Assembly: GCA_046351595.1 (NCBI GenBank)
Contig: JAXLYE010000002.1
Location: 868,001-932,000 of the forward strand
Source of the DNA: JAXLYE01 sp046351595
GTDB lineage: Bacteria; Myxococcota_A; Polyangia; Palsa-1104; JAEUJZ01
Direction: 5' to 3'
DNA length: 64,000 bases
Part shown: one piece after another, positions 26,501 through 35,308 of the stretch
How the letters are laid out: each line of letters opens with the position of its first letter
Position numbering within the stretch: position 1 is the first letter of the stretch
Notes under the pieces: model-generated
What the model saw: the letters and a program-made list of their open reading frames with translations, nothing else
What the model was told of the DNA's origin: nothing
The model's database searches: none
Program-made: the position numbers and the translations under genes

Positions 26501-27288
26501 AGCGCACCGGCCACCCGGCGCTGTTCGCGGTGCGGGCGCGGCGCCTGCGCGAGGACCTGTGGCGCCTCATCGAGCGCGAGGCGCGTGAGCCCATCGAGGA
26601 GGGCCTCTTGCCGGCGCTGTTCGAGCACCGCTTCGGGCCGCTCGAGATCGCAGCGGTGCGCGGCTCCCCCGGCGAGGCCGAGGACGGCATGGCGCTGCAC
26701 ATCGAGGGCATCATCGACCGCGTCGACGTCGGCGTCGGGCCTGGCGGGGTGCGGGCGCTGGTGCTCGACTACAAGGCCGGGCGGCTCGCGCGCTACGAGG
26801 AGCTGCTCGGGCCGACGAAGCTCCTGCAGACCTCGTTCCAGCTGCCGCTGTACGCCGCGGCCCTGACCGTCGACCCGACGCTGCGCGCCCGCGCCGAGGA
26901 GGCCGGCGTCGCCGCGGCGCCGGTGCGGGTCGGCGCGCGCTACTACTCGCTGCGGCAGGGGCGTGTCACCCGGCCGATGGCGGATGCGCCCGAGCTGATC
27001 TCGCTCGACCCGGCGGTGCGGCGGCAGGCGCCCGAGCACAACGTCGCCGAGGTCGCCTATCGCCTGTGGCGGCGGCTGCGTGCCGGCGACTTCCGCGTCG
27101 CGCCGCGCACCTGCGAGGGCTGCGGCCTCGAGGCGGTGTGCCGCATCAGCCGCGCCGCGCCGCCGCCCGAGGCCGAGGCGGCCACACCATCGGAGCGCAC
27201 GCCGAGCTCGGGCCCGCTTGTGCCGAGCGCGGCCACGCCCACGCGCGAGTGGCCCGAGGCGGTCGAGCGCGGCGGAGGCGCGCCGTGA
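23512..27288 (+). CDS. addB: AddB-like exonuclease subunit with Fe-S PD-(D/E)XK nuclease
   Basis: A 1258-aa protein of the AddB/RexB type, acting with AddA in processing DNA double-strand ends. The N-terminal half is a helicase-like scaffold without a Walker A. The C-terminal nuclease domain is complete: C922 (YAKCPFRFF), a RLHHAVLERF helix, D1069 (IIDRVDVG), the DYK core (D1086, K1088), a Gln-containing helix (LQTSFQLPLYAAAL) and three more cysteines (C1201, C1204, C1210), which with C922 match the 4Fe-4S staple of this family. GTG 23512 avoids overlap with the divergent gene; ATG 23461, 17 codons earlier, is possible. The stop overlaps the addA start as GTGA, so translation is coupled. Confidence 0.85.
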   Translation: MRVLRLFVRPSDAAAFATDASAGPGAPDPNGMAGVAGEMAGGARSLPELVHEAALRRGGYTLLGPLGEALLLDQLAEEARRPDGEGSGPGAGPLAGMAGTAGLRRSLQRFLGAASYGALLPQTLARAAQRLGRDGGPGGALRAARVTELARLLRRYRSLLGSRFLDAGLAWQLGLQALAESPPPELRAADVIEVHGLHRALDAGGGGAGGEGDLGPTPHALLAAVAALARTGKRVEVVLPDVGEPPELALSVDASEPDSPLAAALGPLLSGLHRHHTLDLNEAPAPLGPYADPETPWGGFVLRLFAGRSRPAGPPPPIAELPAGCVTLAPLPSPRAEALHVAAAVRELLDGGVPPGALAVVAQSPERRARLVEALGRYRVPVAARPLLPTAAVLGRALPPPLTLLLSIYELLDGNLAGRGREGVPREGLILLLSSSYLRFPGLERPWHLIRALRAAGVRELHPAERAAPAAPTLFDDSPVPGGEPGEPVWRTRLLQWFRQQASARRDGAGTLSAEQQAQLEHVDAAVRELYELPEDAPLSRHAAALRRLCERLGWFRRCLAPLRPPAPGSLDGEAGDRALPREGLELLTAELAARARDAAAASALLRVLDELPLWARRLGLPAERGTITRPRFAGLLRAALGRTYVPPGAGLGMADEVTGLPSESAVFVGELGCLPVRPRQHLFLCGLLDGELPARPPEDVLLDDDDRRSLARLLDATVWAGSQHDAVRAPLLLCEALSHSRAAHLSWPVADDEGRPLLRSSWVEAVQRAARPGTEPLGEPPRLRTPLLPWPDAARHPAELWTRAALSRSLLAVDEAPLVGSGPGAWARRRSAPALLPVLAGRERARAASLRARLAIEQSRGRWFTALAAVAEPTDEALEPLAGPFSGRLGAPQLVALLQPRLPGSPKHALSASALEDYAKCPFRFFVRRVLKATPLQEGGEDLDPLASGRLHHAVLERFFLERRKSARLPLRGDDDDRAAFSQALDQELGRFAQQERTGHPALFAVRARRLREDLWRLIEREAREPIEEGLLPALFEHRFGPLEIAAVRGSPGEAEDGMALHIEGIIDRVDVGVGPGGVRALVLDYKAGRLARYEELLGPTKLLQTSFQLPLYAAALTVDPTLRARAEEAGVAAAPVRVGARYYSLRQGRVTRPMADAPELISLDPAVRRQAPEHNVAEVAYRLWRRLRAGDFRVAPRTCEGCGLEAVCRISRAAPPPEAEAATPSERTPSSGPLVPSAATPTREWPEAVERGGGAP

Positions 27289-30200
27289 GCAACGGGCTCG
27301 ACGACACCCCGCCGAGCGGCCGGTTCCTCTTGGCCCGCGACCGCGTCGTCAACGCCGGCGCCGGGACCGGCAAGACGCACGCGCTTTTGACGCAGTACCT
27401 GCACCTGTTGTCCGGGCTGTCGGCGCACGGGCGGCCCATCGAGCCGCGCGCGCTCGGCGTGCTGACCTTCACGGACAAGGCCGCGGGCGAGCTGCGCGAG
27501 CGCCTGCAGCAGCGCACCGGCCGCATCGTGCAGCGCCTGGCCGAGGCCCGCGGCGCCGAGCCGCCTGATGGACCGGGCGATGGGCCGGGCGATGCGCCGG
27601 GTGACGCGGGCGCCGATCCCGCGCAGCGGCTCATGGCGGTCGAGCCCGACCTGTGCGCGAGCGCGGCGGCGCTGGGCAAGCAGGTGCCGGGCCTGCGCTT
27701 CTGGCTGCGCGTGCGCGAGCAGCTCGGCGGCGCCCCGATCGGCACGTTCCACTCGTTCTCGGCGACGCTCTTACGGCGCTACGCGGCGGCCGCGGGCCTG
27801 GACCCGGACTTCGATCTGCTCGACGAGGATCGCGCGCGCGAGCTGCGGCTGCTGGCGTCCGAGCACGTGGTGCTCAAGGGCCTGGAGGCGCAGCTCGGCG
27901 CGGCGTCCGCCGAAGAGGTCGCGCGCCTGGTCAGCGAGTACGGCTTCGCCGGCGGCCCGAGCCCGAGCGGCGGCCTGGTCGAGGCCCTGTGCCGGCTGCA
28001 CGCGGCGCGCTCCGAGGAGGGCCAGGGCGCGAGCGGGCTGGCCCGCGCCTACCTGCCGGAGTCGCTGTGGGCCGAGCTCGAGCGCCTGCGCGCGGCCCTG
28101 CGCTCGGCCGCGGGCGCGCTCGGGCGGCTGCAGGATCAGCTGGGCGGCAAGAGCGCCGAAACCCTGGTCGAGGTGGGCGAGCTGTGCGCGCAGGCGGCGC
28201 TCGAGCTGCGCCCGGTGGCAGAGGCGGCGGCCGATGTGCCCAGCGCCTACGCCGAGCTCGCCGAGCTCGCGCGCCCGAGCCGGGCCGCGGCCTTCACCGA
28301 GCTCGCGGGCGCGCTGAAGGAGCGCCTGAGCCGGCTGCGCGCACCGACGGGCAAGCAGGCCGATCCCGAGGTCGGCGAGCGGCTGCAGGCGGCCAAGGAC
28401 GAGCTGCGCGGGCTGCTGGTCGAGATCGCGGCGCTGCGGGTCAGCGTGCGCGCGGCGCCGCTGGCGCAGTCGATCGAGCGGCTGCTCGGCCCGCTCGACG
28501 AGGAGTACACGCTGCGCAAGCGCGGCGAGGGCGCGCTCGACTTCAACGACCTGCTGCGGCGGGCGCGTGACCTCCTGCGCGATCAGCCGGACGTGCGCGC
28601 CGAGGTGCGCTCGCGCTTCACCGTGCTGCTCGTCGACGAGCTGCAGGACACCAGCCCGATCCAGGCCGAGCTGGTCGAGCTCATCGCCGGACCCGAGCGC
28701 AGTCGCGAGCCGGAGCCGCCGGCGCTGATCCCGAGCGCCGCGGAGGCGCGGCCAGGCCGCCTGTTCCTCGTCGGCGATCGCAAGCAGTCGATCTACGGCT
28801 TCCGCGGCGCCGACGTGGCGGCCTACACCGCGCTGTGCGCGCGCATGCAGCAGGCGGGCGCCGACGCCGAGACGCTGGCCCACTCGCGCCGCTCGCAGCC
28901 GTCGCTGCTGCGCTTTGTGAACGCGCTGTTCCCGCGGGTCATGCAGCCGCCGGCCGCGCTCGCGCAGGCGGGCGGCGGCGACGCAGGCTCTTCGGGATCG
29001 GATGCAAACGGCTGGCCCGGGTGGTACGTCCGCTGGGAGGACCACCGCGACCCGCTGCACCCGGTGCGCCAGGAAGAGGCCGAAGTCCCGACGGTGGAGC
29101 TGCTACAGGGTGCGGACGCGGGCGGCGACGAGGGCGAGGCGCCGGCCGTCGCCGCGGAGGCCGAGCCGCTCGTGCGCGAGGCGGAGCTCGTGACCCGGCG
29201 CGTCCTGGCGCTCGCGGACGCGGGCGTGCGCTTCGGCGACATCACGGTGCTGCTGCGGCGCTTCACCCATATCGAGCGCTACACCACCGCCCTCAAGCGC
29301 GCCGGCGTGCCGCACTACGTGGTGCGCGGCCGCGGCTTCTACCAGGCGACCGAGATCCTCGACGTGGCGGCGCTGTTCACGCTGCTCGACGATCCCGAGG
29401 ATCGGCTGGCACTCCTGGCCGTGCTGCGTTCGCCGTTCTGCGGGCTGTCCGACGAGGCGCTGGTGCGCCTGCACCTCGGCGGCCGGCACACGCTGCTGTC
29501 GCTGCTCGGCCTGCGCCCGCTGCACGCGCCTGCCGCCAACGGCGACGGCGACAGCGACGTCGAGCCGACGCTGGTCGAGCTGGGCCTCTTGCCCGACGAG
29601 GCCGAGCGGCTGGAGCGGCTGCTCGCGGCGGTGCGGCCACTGCTCGTGGCGGGCGAGCGCCTGGGGCCGGCGGCGTGCCTGCGCGCGGTGCTCGATCACA
29701 CCGACTACCTGGCGGTGCTGGCCGCCGACTTCGACGGCGAGCAGCGCATCGCCAACGTCGAGCGGCTGCTGCTGCGGGCGCGGGCGTTCGAGGGCCAGGC
29801 GCAGGAGGGGCCGTCGCGGCGCGGCGGGCTGCGCGGGTTCGTGCGGGCGCTGCGCCTGCTCACGGATCCGCAGCTCGAGGCGGCGCTCGGCGAGCGGCCC
29901 GAGGAGCCGGCGGCGCAGGTGCTGGGCGAGGCCGACGACGTGGTGCGCCTGATGACCGTGCACCAGGCCAAGGGGCTCGAGTTCCCGACGGTGATCGTCG
30001 CGGGCTGCGCCGGCACCGAGCGCAGCGACCAGCCGCTCTTGGCCTACGACCGCGCCGTCGGGCTCGGCCTGTCGATCAGCGAGGAGGGCGAGCGCACGCC
30101 GACGCTGGCCTGGCTGCAGGTGCAGCGCCTGGGCAAGCTGCGCGCCGAGGCCGAGTCGGCGCGCCTGTTCTACGTCGCCGCGACGCGCGCCCGCGACCGC

Positions 30201-31364
30201 CTGATCTTCGTCGGTGAGTCGCGCCGGCGTGCGCCCAAGGGCAGCTGGCGCGAGCACCTCGACGCGCTGCTCGCCGATCCGGTAGCCGCGCGGGCCGTGG
30301 CGCCGGGCGCGCCGCCGCTCCTGGTCCGCTGGCAGCCCGGGCCGCCGCCGCCGCCGCGCGCGCTCGCCGAGGCCGCGCCCGAGCTTTTGCCGCTTGAGCA
30401 GGCGGCGCGGCAGGCGGTGGCGCGCGTCTACGACGTCCCCGAGCGCGGCGCCGCGGCGGCCGGCCTGTGCCTGCTCGCCGCGATGTGGACCGAGCTCCTG
30501 GTGTGCCCGCGGCGGCTGCGCCTGGCCGAGCACGAGCCGATCTTGAGTCTGGGTCTGGGTCTGGGCCCGGGCTTGGGTTCGGGTTTGGGGCGACGGGGTC
30601 CGGAGCGGGTGCCGGCGCGGCCGCGGCTGACCGAGGAGGTGCTGGCGCTGCCGGTCGCCGCGCTGCGCGAGTCCGGCCTGCTCAACCGCCTGCTCGTGCA
30701 CCGCGACCCCGAGCGCGACGGCGCGGACGCCGAGGCGCTGCTCGCCGGGCTGGGCCTCGACCTCGAGCAGGGCGCGGCGGCGGTGGCGTCGCTGCGGCGC
30801 CTGCTGCGCAGCCGCGAGCTGCGGCGCCTGCTCGACGCGGCCGAGCGGACGCGGCGCGAAGAGGGCGGGCCCCCGGTGGACTGGACCGTGCGGTGGGCCG
30901 TGCGCTGGACCGCGCGCGCGGGCGCGGTGCGGGCGAGCGGCGTGCTCGACGCGCTGATCGTCCACCGGTGCCCGCGGGACGGGCAGCTCTTGGCCACGGC
31001 GCTCGACGTCTGGGACGGGCTGGCGCCGGCGGTCGAGGGCCCGCTGCACGGTGCGCGGCGGCGGCTCTTGGCGCTGGCGGCGTCGGCCCTGTGCCCGCAG
31101 GCGCAGCGCATCGAGGTCAGCCTGTGCTTTGCGCGCGAGGCCGAGCCGGTGCCGCCGCCGATCCCGATGCCGGCGGAGCCGCTGGCGACGCTCGGGGCCG
31201 AGCTTGGGGCGCGCGCCGCGCTGGCGCTGCAGACGCTGCCGGTGCTGCTCGAGCTGCCGGCGCTGCCGCTCGGTGACTGCGAGCGCATCGGCTGCGAGCA
31301 CCGGGCGCTGTGCCACGGCGCCGCGCCCGCCGATCCGCGGAGCGGGCGCGAGCCGCCAGGTTGA
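27285..31364 (+). CDS. addA: AddA-like UvrD-type helicase with degenerate nuclease domain
   Basis: A 1359-aa superfamily 1A helicase that should drive AddAB along DNA ends. Motifs seen: Walker A NAGAGTGKT (K30), motif Ia LTFTDKAAGELRERL, Walker B LLVDELQDTSP (D451, E452), GDRKQSIYGFRGAD, motif V VHQAKGLEFPTVIVAG and motif VI YVAATRARDRL. The C-terminus has the outline of an Fe-S nuclease domain: C1074 (LVCPRRLRL) and C1332, C1337, C1343 (C-x4-C-x5-C). The catalytic core, however, reads GVLDAL (D1222) and LDVWDG (D1241-V-W1243), where active enzymes have D-Y-K, so the catalytic Lys is missing. A hexanucleotide repeat inserts a Leu-Gly run near residue 1090. Start GTG 27285 overlaps addB by four bases. 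This could be a nuclease-inactive AddA. Confidence 0.88.
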   Translation: MSNGLDDTPPSGRFLLARDRVVNAGAGTGKTHALLTQYLHLLSGLSAHGRPIEPRALGVLTFTDKAAGELRERLQQRTGRIVQRLAEARGAEPPDGPGDGPGDAPGDAGADPAQRLMAVEPDLCASAAALGKQVPGLRFWLRVREQLGGAPIGTFHSFSATLLRRYAAAAGLDPDFDLLDEDRARELRLLASEHVVLKGLEAQLGAASAEEVARLVSEYGFAGGPSPSGGLVEALCRLHAARSEEGQGASGLARAYLPESLWAELERLRAALRSAAGALGRLQDQLGGKSAETLVEVGELCAQAALELRPVAEAAADVPSAYAELAELARPSRAAAFTELAGALKERLSRLRAPTGKQADPEVGERLQAAKDELRGLLVEIAALRVSVRAAPLAQSIERLLGPLDEEYTLRKRGEGALDFNDLLRRARDLLRDQPDVRAEVRSRFTVLLVDELQDTSPIQAELVELIAGPERSREPEPPALIPSAAEARPGRLFLVGDRKQSIYGFRGADVAAYTALCARMQQAGADAETLAHSRRSQPSLLRFVNALFPRVMQPPAALAQAGGGDAGSSGSDANGWPGWYVRWEDHRDPLHPVRQEEAEVPTVELLQGADAGGDEGEAPAVAAEAEPLVREAELVTRRVLALADAGVRFGDITVLLRRFTHIERYTTALKRAGVPHYVVRGRGFYQATEILDVAALFTLLDDPEDRLALLAVLRSPFCGLSDEALVRLHLGGRHTLLSLLGLRPLHAPAANGDGDSDVEPTLVELGLLPDEAERLERLLAAVRPLLVAGERLGPAACLRAVLDHTDYLAVLAADFDGEQRIANVERLLLRARAFEGQAQEGPSRRGGLRGFVRALRLLTDPQLEAALGERPEEPAAQVLGEADDVVRLMTVHQAKGLEFPTVIVAGCAGTERSDQPLLAYDRAVGLGLSISEEGERTPTLAWLQVQRLGKLRAEAESARLFYVAATRARDRLIFVGESRRRAPKGSWREHLDALLADPVAARAVAPGAPPLLVRWQPGPPPPPRALAEAAPELLPLEQAARQAVARVYDVPERGAAAAGLCLLAAMWTELLVCPRRLRLAEHEPILSLGLGLGPGLGSGLGRRGPERVPARPRLTEEVLALPVAALRESGLLNRLLVHRDPERDGADAEALLAGLGLDLEQGAAAVASLRRLLRSRELRRLLDAAERTRREEGGPPVDWTVRWAVRWTARAGAVRASGVLDALIVHRCPRDGQLLATALDVWDGLAPAVEGPLHGARRRLLALAASALCPQAQRIEVSLCFAREAEPVPPPIPMPAEPLATLGAELGARAALALQTLPVLLELPALPLGDCERIGCEHRALCHGAAPADPRSGREPPG

Positions 31365-31404
31365 CGGTAGGGGACGAGAAGGTGCGGCGCGCGGCCGCGG
31401 CGGG

Positions 31405-31452
31405 CCAGAGAGCAGGCCAGAGAGCAGGCCAGAGAGCAGGCCAGACAGCGGG
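31405..31452. repeat. 12-bp tandem repeat between addA and the HEAT/propeller operon
   Basis: Three perfect copies of CCAGAGAGCAGG and one variant copy, in the 102-base gap between two convergent stop codons. No terminator hairpin is visible in the gap. Confidence 0.9.
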
Positions 31453-31466
31453 CCCGAGGCAGCCGC

Positions 31467-33467
31467 TCAGCCGGCGGCCGGGACCTTGGCGCGGGCCGGC
31501 TGCTTGGGCGCGACCGCGGGCTTGGGCTTCCAGGCGGTGTCGTCGAGCAGCTTGCGGAAGTGGCTGGACAGGCCGGGCAGGCTGCGCGGCTCCAGCGTCA
31601 CGAACTGCAGGGTGCGACGCCCGGCCTCGCCGTCGAGCTTGAGCAGCCCCTCCCCGGCGCGCTTGAGGGCGTCCGGGTCCTGGCTGAACAGCGGATCGGC
31701 GCGGTAGACTAGGAGCAGCTCGCGCAGCGCGTGCGCCGCGTCCTTGCCACCGAGCTGCCCGAGTGCGAGCGCGATCTCCTTGAGCGCCGGCGCCGGCGTG
31801 CCCGGGTCGAGCAGCCGCTCGGCGAGCAGCGGCGCCGCCTCCTTGACGCTGCGCGCGGCCGCGACCTTGGCCAGAACGTCGAGGCCCTTGGGCCGCTTGT
31901 CCTCGAGGTAGTCGTAGCTCTGCTTGAGCGCGGTGGTGAGCAGCGCCGCGAGCTCCTCGGGCGCGTCCTTGCGCGCGATCAGCACGTCGCCGGCCGAGCG
32001 CGCAATCTGCGCCGGCATGCCGTCGGCGGTGATGATGCGCACGAGCTCGGACTGCGCCTGCGGCCCCGGCACCTTGCCGAGCGCCTGCACCGCGAAGGTC
32101 TTGACCGACAGGAACGACGAGTCGCGATCGAAGACGATGTCGCGCAGGACTTCAAGGACCGGGCGCGGCGGCTGCGCCCCCTCGGTGCTCGGGGCGAAGC
32201 CCGCGGCATCGAAGACGCCGCCGAGCACCTGCTGCCCGGGCTTGAGCGTGAGGCGCTGCGACAAAAGCTTGGCGCCGGTCGCGCGGTCCAGGGCGCCGAG
32301 CTCGCCGTCCTGCGCCGCGAACAGCACGGCGCGGTCGTTGATGTCCGAGGCCATGAGGTTCTGCCGCGGCTGCGCGTAGGCCCAGCGCACGGCGCCCGAC
32401 ACGGTGTCCATCGCGAACAGGAAGCGGTAGCTGTGCAGCACCGCCTGGTCGTCGCGGAAGTGCAGCTTGTCGCCCTTAAGCTCGGCGTCCCACAAGAGGC
32501 GGTTGCGGTCGAACGCCGAGAAGTCGACCTGCTCGGCGCGGTAGCCGTCCCAGTTCAAAAAGACGCGCACGCGCTCGCCGAGCTGCGGGCTGAGGTAGGC
32601 GATGGCGCCGCGCTCGCCCTTTGTGCTGCGCTCGTCGAGCCAGGCCACGCCGTCGGCGCCGACGCCGTAGTAGAAGCCGCTCTTGCCGGCGCGGACGAAG
32701 TTGATCTGCTCGTCCTTCTGGCGGATGCGCGTAAGCTCGCTGCCGCTGCGCGCGTCGAGCAGCACCACGTCCTGGTAGCGGTAGGGCAGGGCGACCACAC
32801 CCGCGCCCGCGGCCGGCGCGCCGACCGAGCCCTGCGCCGGCAGCCGCCACAGCCGCTGGCCGCTCGGGCCCAGGGCGGTGACGAAGCTCTTGTTCTCGCG
32901 GCCGGTCTGCTTGCGCGTGACCAGGTAGATCTGGCTGCTGTCGGTGGTCAGGCCGGCCAGGGTCTCGCCCGGCTCGAACGGGGCGCGGGCGCGCACGGCG
33001 CCGGTCTGGGTGTCGCGCAGCACGAGCTCGTCGCCCTCGCGCGCCGCCAGCACGCCCTGCGTGACGACGAAGCGCGAGCGCACGTCCGCCGGCACCGCGA
33101 ACAGCTCCTTGCCGCTCGACAGGTCGTAGCCGATGAGCGTGCGCTCGACCGACGTGTCCGGGGCGGAGCTCGCCGCCTTGCCGGCGCGCTTCTCGGGGCC
33201 GGCGAAGACGAAGGCCAGGGCGTGGCCGCTGCCGTTGCGCGGCGCCGCCTGCTCCTTGTCGCCCTGCTTGAGGCGATCGAGCGCCGGCTTGAGCGTCTTG
33301 AGGTCATTGTCCTGGGTGTGCACCGAGAACGGCGCCTCGGCGCAGCCCGACAGACCGATGAAGAGCAGGCCGAGCGCCGACCAGAACGGAGCCGGCGAAG
33401 AGGCCGCGGAGCGCCCGCGGCCAGCCGAAAGGGCCGATGACGAGTCGGAGTGGAGAAGGTGGGTCAC
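31467..33467 (-). CDS. lipoprotein with beta-propeller and HEAT repeats
   Basis: A 666-aa exported protein. A hydrophobic segment ends in the lipobox GLSGC near residue 42. Residues ~105-420 contain repeated strand patterns typical of PQQ-like or WD-type propellers (for example TLIGYDLSSGKELF, VVLLDARSGSELTRI, YRFLFAMDTVSGAVRWAY). From ~450 the sequence turns helical with HEAT-like repeats (KTFAVQALGKVPGPQAQSEL). There is no catalytic motif, so a role in envelope assembly or as a binding scaffold is inferred, by analogy with propeller lipoproteins such as BamB. Its start overlaps the preceding gene (ATGA), so it is the last gene of a three-gene exported operon. Confidence 0.75.
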   Translation of the reverse strand: MTHLLHSDSSSALSAGRGRSAASSPAPFWSALGLLFIGLSGCAEAPFSVHTQDNDLKTLKPALDRLKQGDKEQAAPRNGSGHALAFVFAGPEKRAGKAASSAPDTSVERTLIGYDLSSGKELFAVPADVRSRFVVTQGVLAAREGDELVLRDTQTGAVRARAPFEPGETLAGLTTDSSQIYLVTRKQTGRENKSFVTALGPSGQRLWRLPAQGSVGAPAAGAGVVALPYRYQDVVLLDARSGSELTRIRQKDEQINFVRAGKSGFYYGVGADGVAWLDERSTKGERGAIAYLSPQLGERVRVFLNWDGYRAEQVDFSAFDRNRLLWDAELKGDKLHFRDDQAVLHSYRFLFAMDTVSGAVRWAYAQPRQNLMASDINDRAVLFAAQDGELGALDRATGAKLLSQRLTLKPGQQVLGGVFDAAGFAPSTEGAQPPRPVLEVLRDIVFDRDSSFLSVKTFAVQALGKVPGPQAQSELVRIITADGMPAQIARSAGDVLIARKDAPEELAALLTTALKQSYDYLEDKRPKGLDVLAKVAAARSVKEAAPLLAERLLDPGTPAPALKEIALALGQLGGKDAAHALRELLLVYRADPLFSQDPDALKRAGEGLLKLDGEAGRRTLQFVTLEPRSLPGLSSHFRKLLDDTAWKPKPAVAPKQPARAKVPAAG

Positions 33468-34639
33468 TTGGCCGTCCTCTGCTCGATGATCTTCTGGGCC
33501 TCGGTCCGCGAGGGCCGGGCCTTGTCCGCCTTGTCCTTGGCCGTGGCCGTCACGTAGTCCGAGAGCAGGTCGATGGGCTGGCTGCCCGAGAGCTTGCCCA
33601 GGGTCTTGACCACCTCGAGGCGCAGCGGGTCCGGACCGAAGTCCGGGCGGATGAGCAGGAGGCCCAGGGTCTCGGCGAGCAGGCGGTCGGGCACGGTGCC
33701 GATCATCTCCGCCAGCGCCCGCGCCGTCTCGGCACCGCCGATCTGGCCGAGCGCCGCCGGGGCCGCCGCGTCCTTGCGCAAGAGCAGCTTGATCAGCGCC
33801 GGCTCCGCCGCCTTCTCGCGGCGGCTGCCGAGCGCCTCGGCCGCGACCGCGCGCACGTCGGTGTTGGCATCGGCCAGCGAGGCGATGAGCAGCCCCACCA
33901 CCTGGCCCTGCTGCGCGGCGCTGAGCGACGGGGCCGCGGGAATCGGCGCCTTGCCGCCGCCCTTTGCGCCCTTTGCTGCCGGCGCTGCGGCCTTGGCCCC
34001 CTCGGCCGGCGCCGCCGCTGCCGCCGTGCCCGACGGCGGCGTGACCACGAGCGCGGCCAGCGCCGACACCGCGCGCTTGCGCAGCTCGGGGTTGCGGTGC
34101 CGCGCGTACAGCGACAAGAGCGGCAGGCCGTCGGCGCTGCGCTTCTGCAAGAGCACGTCGAGGATTGCGCCCGCGACCTTGGGCGACACCCCCAGCGACA
34201 GCTCGCCGAGCAGGATCTCGGTGGCGCGCGGCGTGTCGAGCGCGGCGAGCTTCTTGACCGCGCCGAGCGCCTGCTCGTCCTTGCCGCGCAGCTCACCGAT
34301 CAGCGCGTCCTCGGGCAGAGGCGCAGCGGACGCAGCGGGCGCCGTCGACGGGGACTTGGCTGCCGGCCGCGCCTCGCCCTTGTTGCGGGCCGCGCTCGGC
34401 CGCTTCTCGTCCGCGCCGCCGAGCGACGAGCGCGACGCCTGCGGATCGATCGTCTCGTCCGCGTGCACCGAGCCTGGCATCGACACGATCGGGCCCAGCG
34501 CCAGAGACAAGGTCAGGGACAGCGCCGGAGGGAGGCTCCGCCAGGCGGCCGTGCGCGGGGAGCGGGCTCCCCGCCCTGAGCTCACGAGGCGATCTTGAGG
34601 CTCGACTGGGTCACCCGATTCAGGTCGAGGCAGGCTCAT
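33464..34639 (-). CDS. exported HEAT-repeat protein
   Basis: A 391-aa protein with a long N-region, a hydrophobic stretch and a likely signal cleavage at SVHA-DE (~60), then an Ala/Ser/Pro linker. Residues ~110-370 are HEAT-like helix pairs (GAVKKLAALDTPRATEILL, VRAVAAEALGSRREKAAEPALIKL, ALGQIGGAETARALAEMI), split by an Ala/Lys/Gly-rich linker near 205-235. No enzymatic signature. The ATGA overlap with the downstream propeller lipoprotein and its own HEAT repeats suggest that the two proteins work as partners in the periplasm. Confidence 0.75.
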   Translation of the reverse strand: MSLPRPESGDPVEPQDRLVSSGRGARSPRTAAWRSLPPALSLTLSLALGPIVSMPGSVHADETIDPQASRSSLGGADEKRPSAARNKGEARPAAKSPSTAPAASAAPLPEDALIGELRGKDEQALGAVKKLAALDTPRATEILLGELSLGVSPKVAGAILDVLLQKRSADGLPLLSLYARHRNPELRKRAVSALAALVVTPPSGTAAAAAPAEGAKAAAPAAKGAKGGGKAPIPAAPSLSAAQQGQVVGLLIASLADANTDVRAVAAEALGSRREKAAEPALIKLLLRKDAAAPAALGQIGGAETARALAEMIGTVPDRLLAETLGLLLIRPDFGPDPLRLEVVKTLGKLSGSQPIDLLSDYVTATAKDKADKARPSRTEAQKIIEQRTAK

Positions 34640-34651
34640 TCACTCGTTCCC

Positions 34652-35308
34652 CTATTGCTTCTTCTTGGTTTCTTCATCGCTGAACTCGACCTTGCCGGAG
34701 AACTTCTCGGGCTCGGCGGTCAGCGTCAGCTCGGTCTTGGCCAGGATCTGGCCGCGGTGCTCGATGGCGAACTGGTACTTGCGCGGGTTCGTGTCGTCGC
34801 CGAACAGGTCTTCCTTGTCGAGCTCGACGGAGTTGAACAGGACGCGGTCGCCCTTCTTATTGAGGAACGCCTCCCACGAGCCCTTCTTGACCTTGGCGCC
34901 GAGGCCGTTGGTGATGTCGTAGAGCACGAAGCGGACCTCGACGTCGTTGACGGGCTTGCTGAAGAAGGCCGCGTAATAAATCTGGACATTCGGCCAGATG
35001 GACTTTTTGTTTTCGGTCTTCTTAGCAAAATGAAGCTTCGCTTTGTGCTTTTTTTTGCACTCGGACGCGAAGGCCGCGGCCGACGTCCACCTCGTCGGAA
35101 ACGAGCTGTCGCTGACGATGAGCTGGCCAGCCAGGATGTCCTCCGGCATCTTGCCGCCCGCGAGCGCGTCCCCATCGCCCGCGCCCGAGGCGACGGCCCC
35201 GGCGAGCGCGAGGAGGGAGAGCGAGCGGAGCGCGCTGCGTCGGGTCGTCGCGCGCGGGGCGGACTCGGAGGCGGAGCGGACAGAGGAAGGCGCGGTGGGC
35301 TTGGACAT
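34652..35308 (-). CDS. exported protein, Tat-like signal, first gene of HEAT/propeller operon
   Basis: A 218-aa protein. ATG 35308 follows AAGGAG on the minus strand and gives a signal region TTRRSALRSLSLLALAGA, which resembles a twin-arginine leader although the motif is imperfect. The mature part (~50-218) is beta-rich and Lys-rich (ECKKKHKAKLHFAKK, IYYAAFFSKPVNDVEVRFVLYD, YQFAIEHRGQILAKTELTL) and ends in KKKQ. I recognise no family; it could be a carbohydrate- or protein-binding beta-sandwich. The next gene begins 12 bases after its stop. The frame extending upstream to 35434 is not used. Confidence 0.7.
   Translation of the reverse strand: MSKPTAPSSVRSASESAPRATTRRSALRSLSLLALAGAVASGAGDGDALAGGKMPEDILAGQLIVSDSSFPTRWTSAAAFASECKKKHKAKLHFAKKTENKKSIWPNVQIYYAAFFSKPVNDVEVRFVLYDITNGLGAKVKKGSWEAFLNKKGDRVLFNSVELDKEDLFGDDTNPRKYQFAIEHRGQILAKTELTLTAEPEKFSGKVEFSDEETKKKQ

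Noticed and set aside
21619..27039. Open frame of about 1800 codons on the minus strand opposite addB
   Set aside because: Arg/Gln/Ala-rich shadow of the real genes; no domain, no Shine-Dalgarno, and it runs through two genes on different strands. Other long antisense frames in the window are of the same kind.
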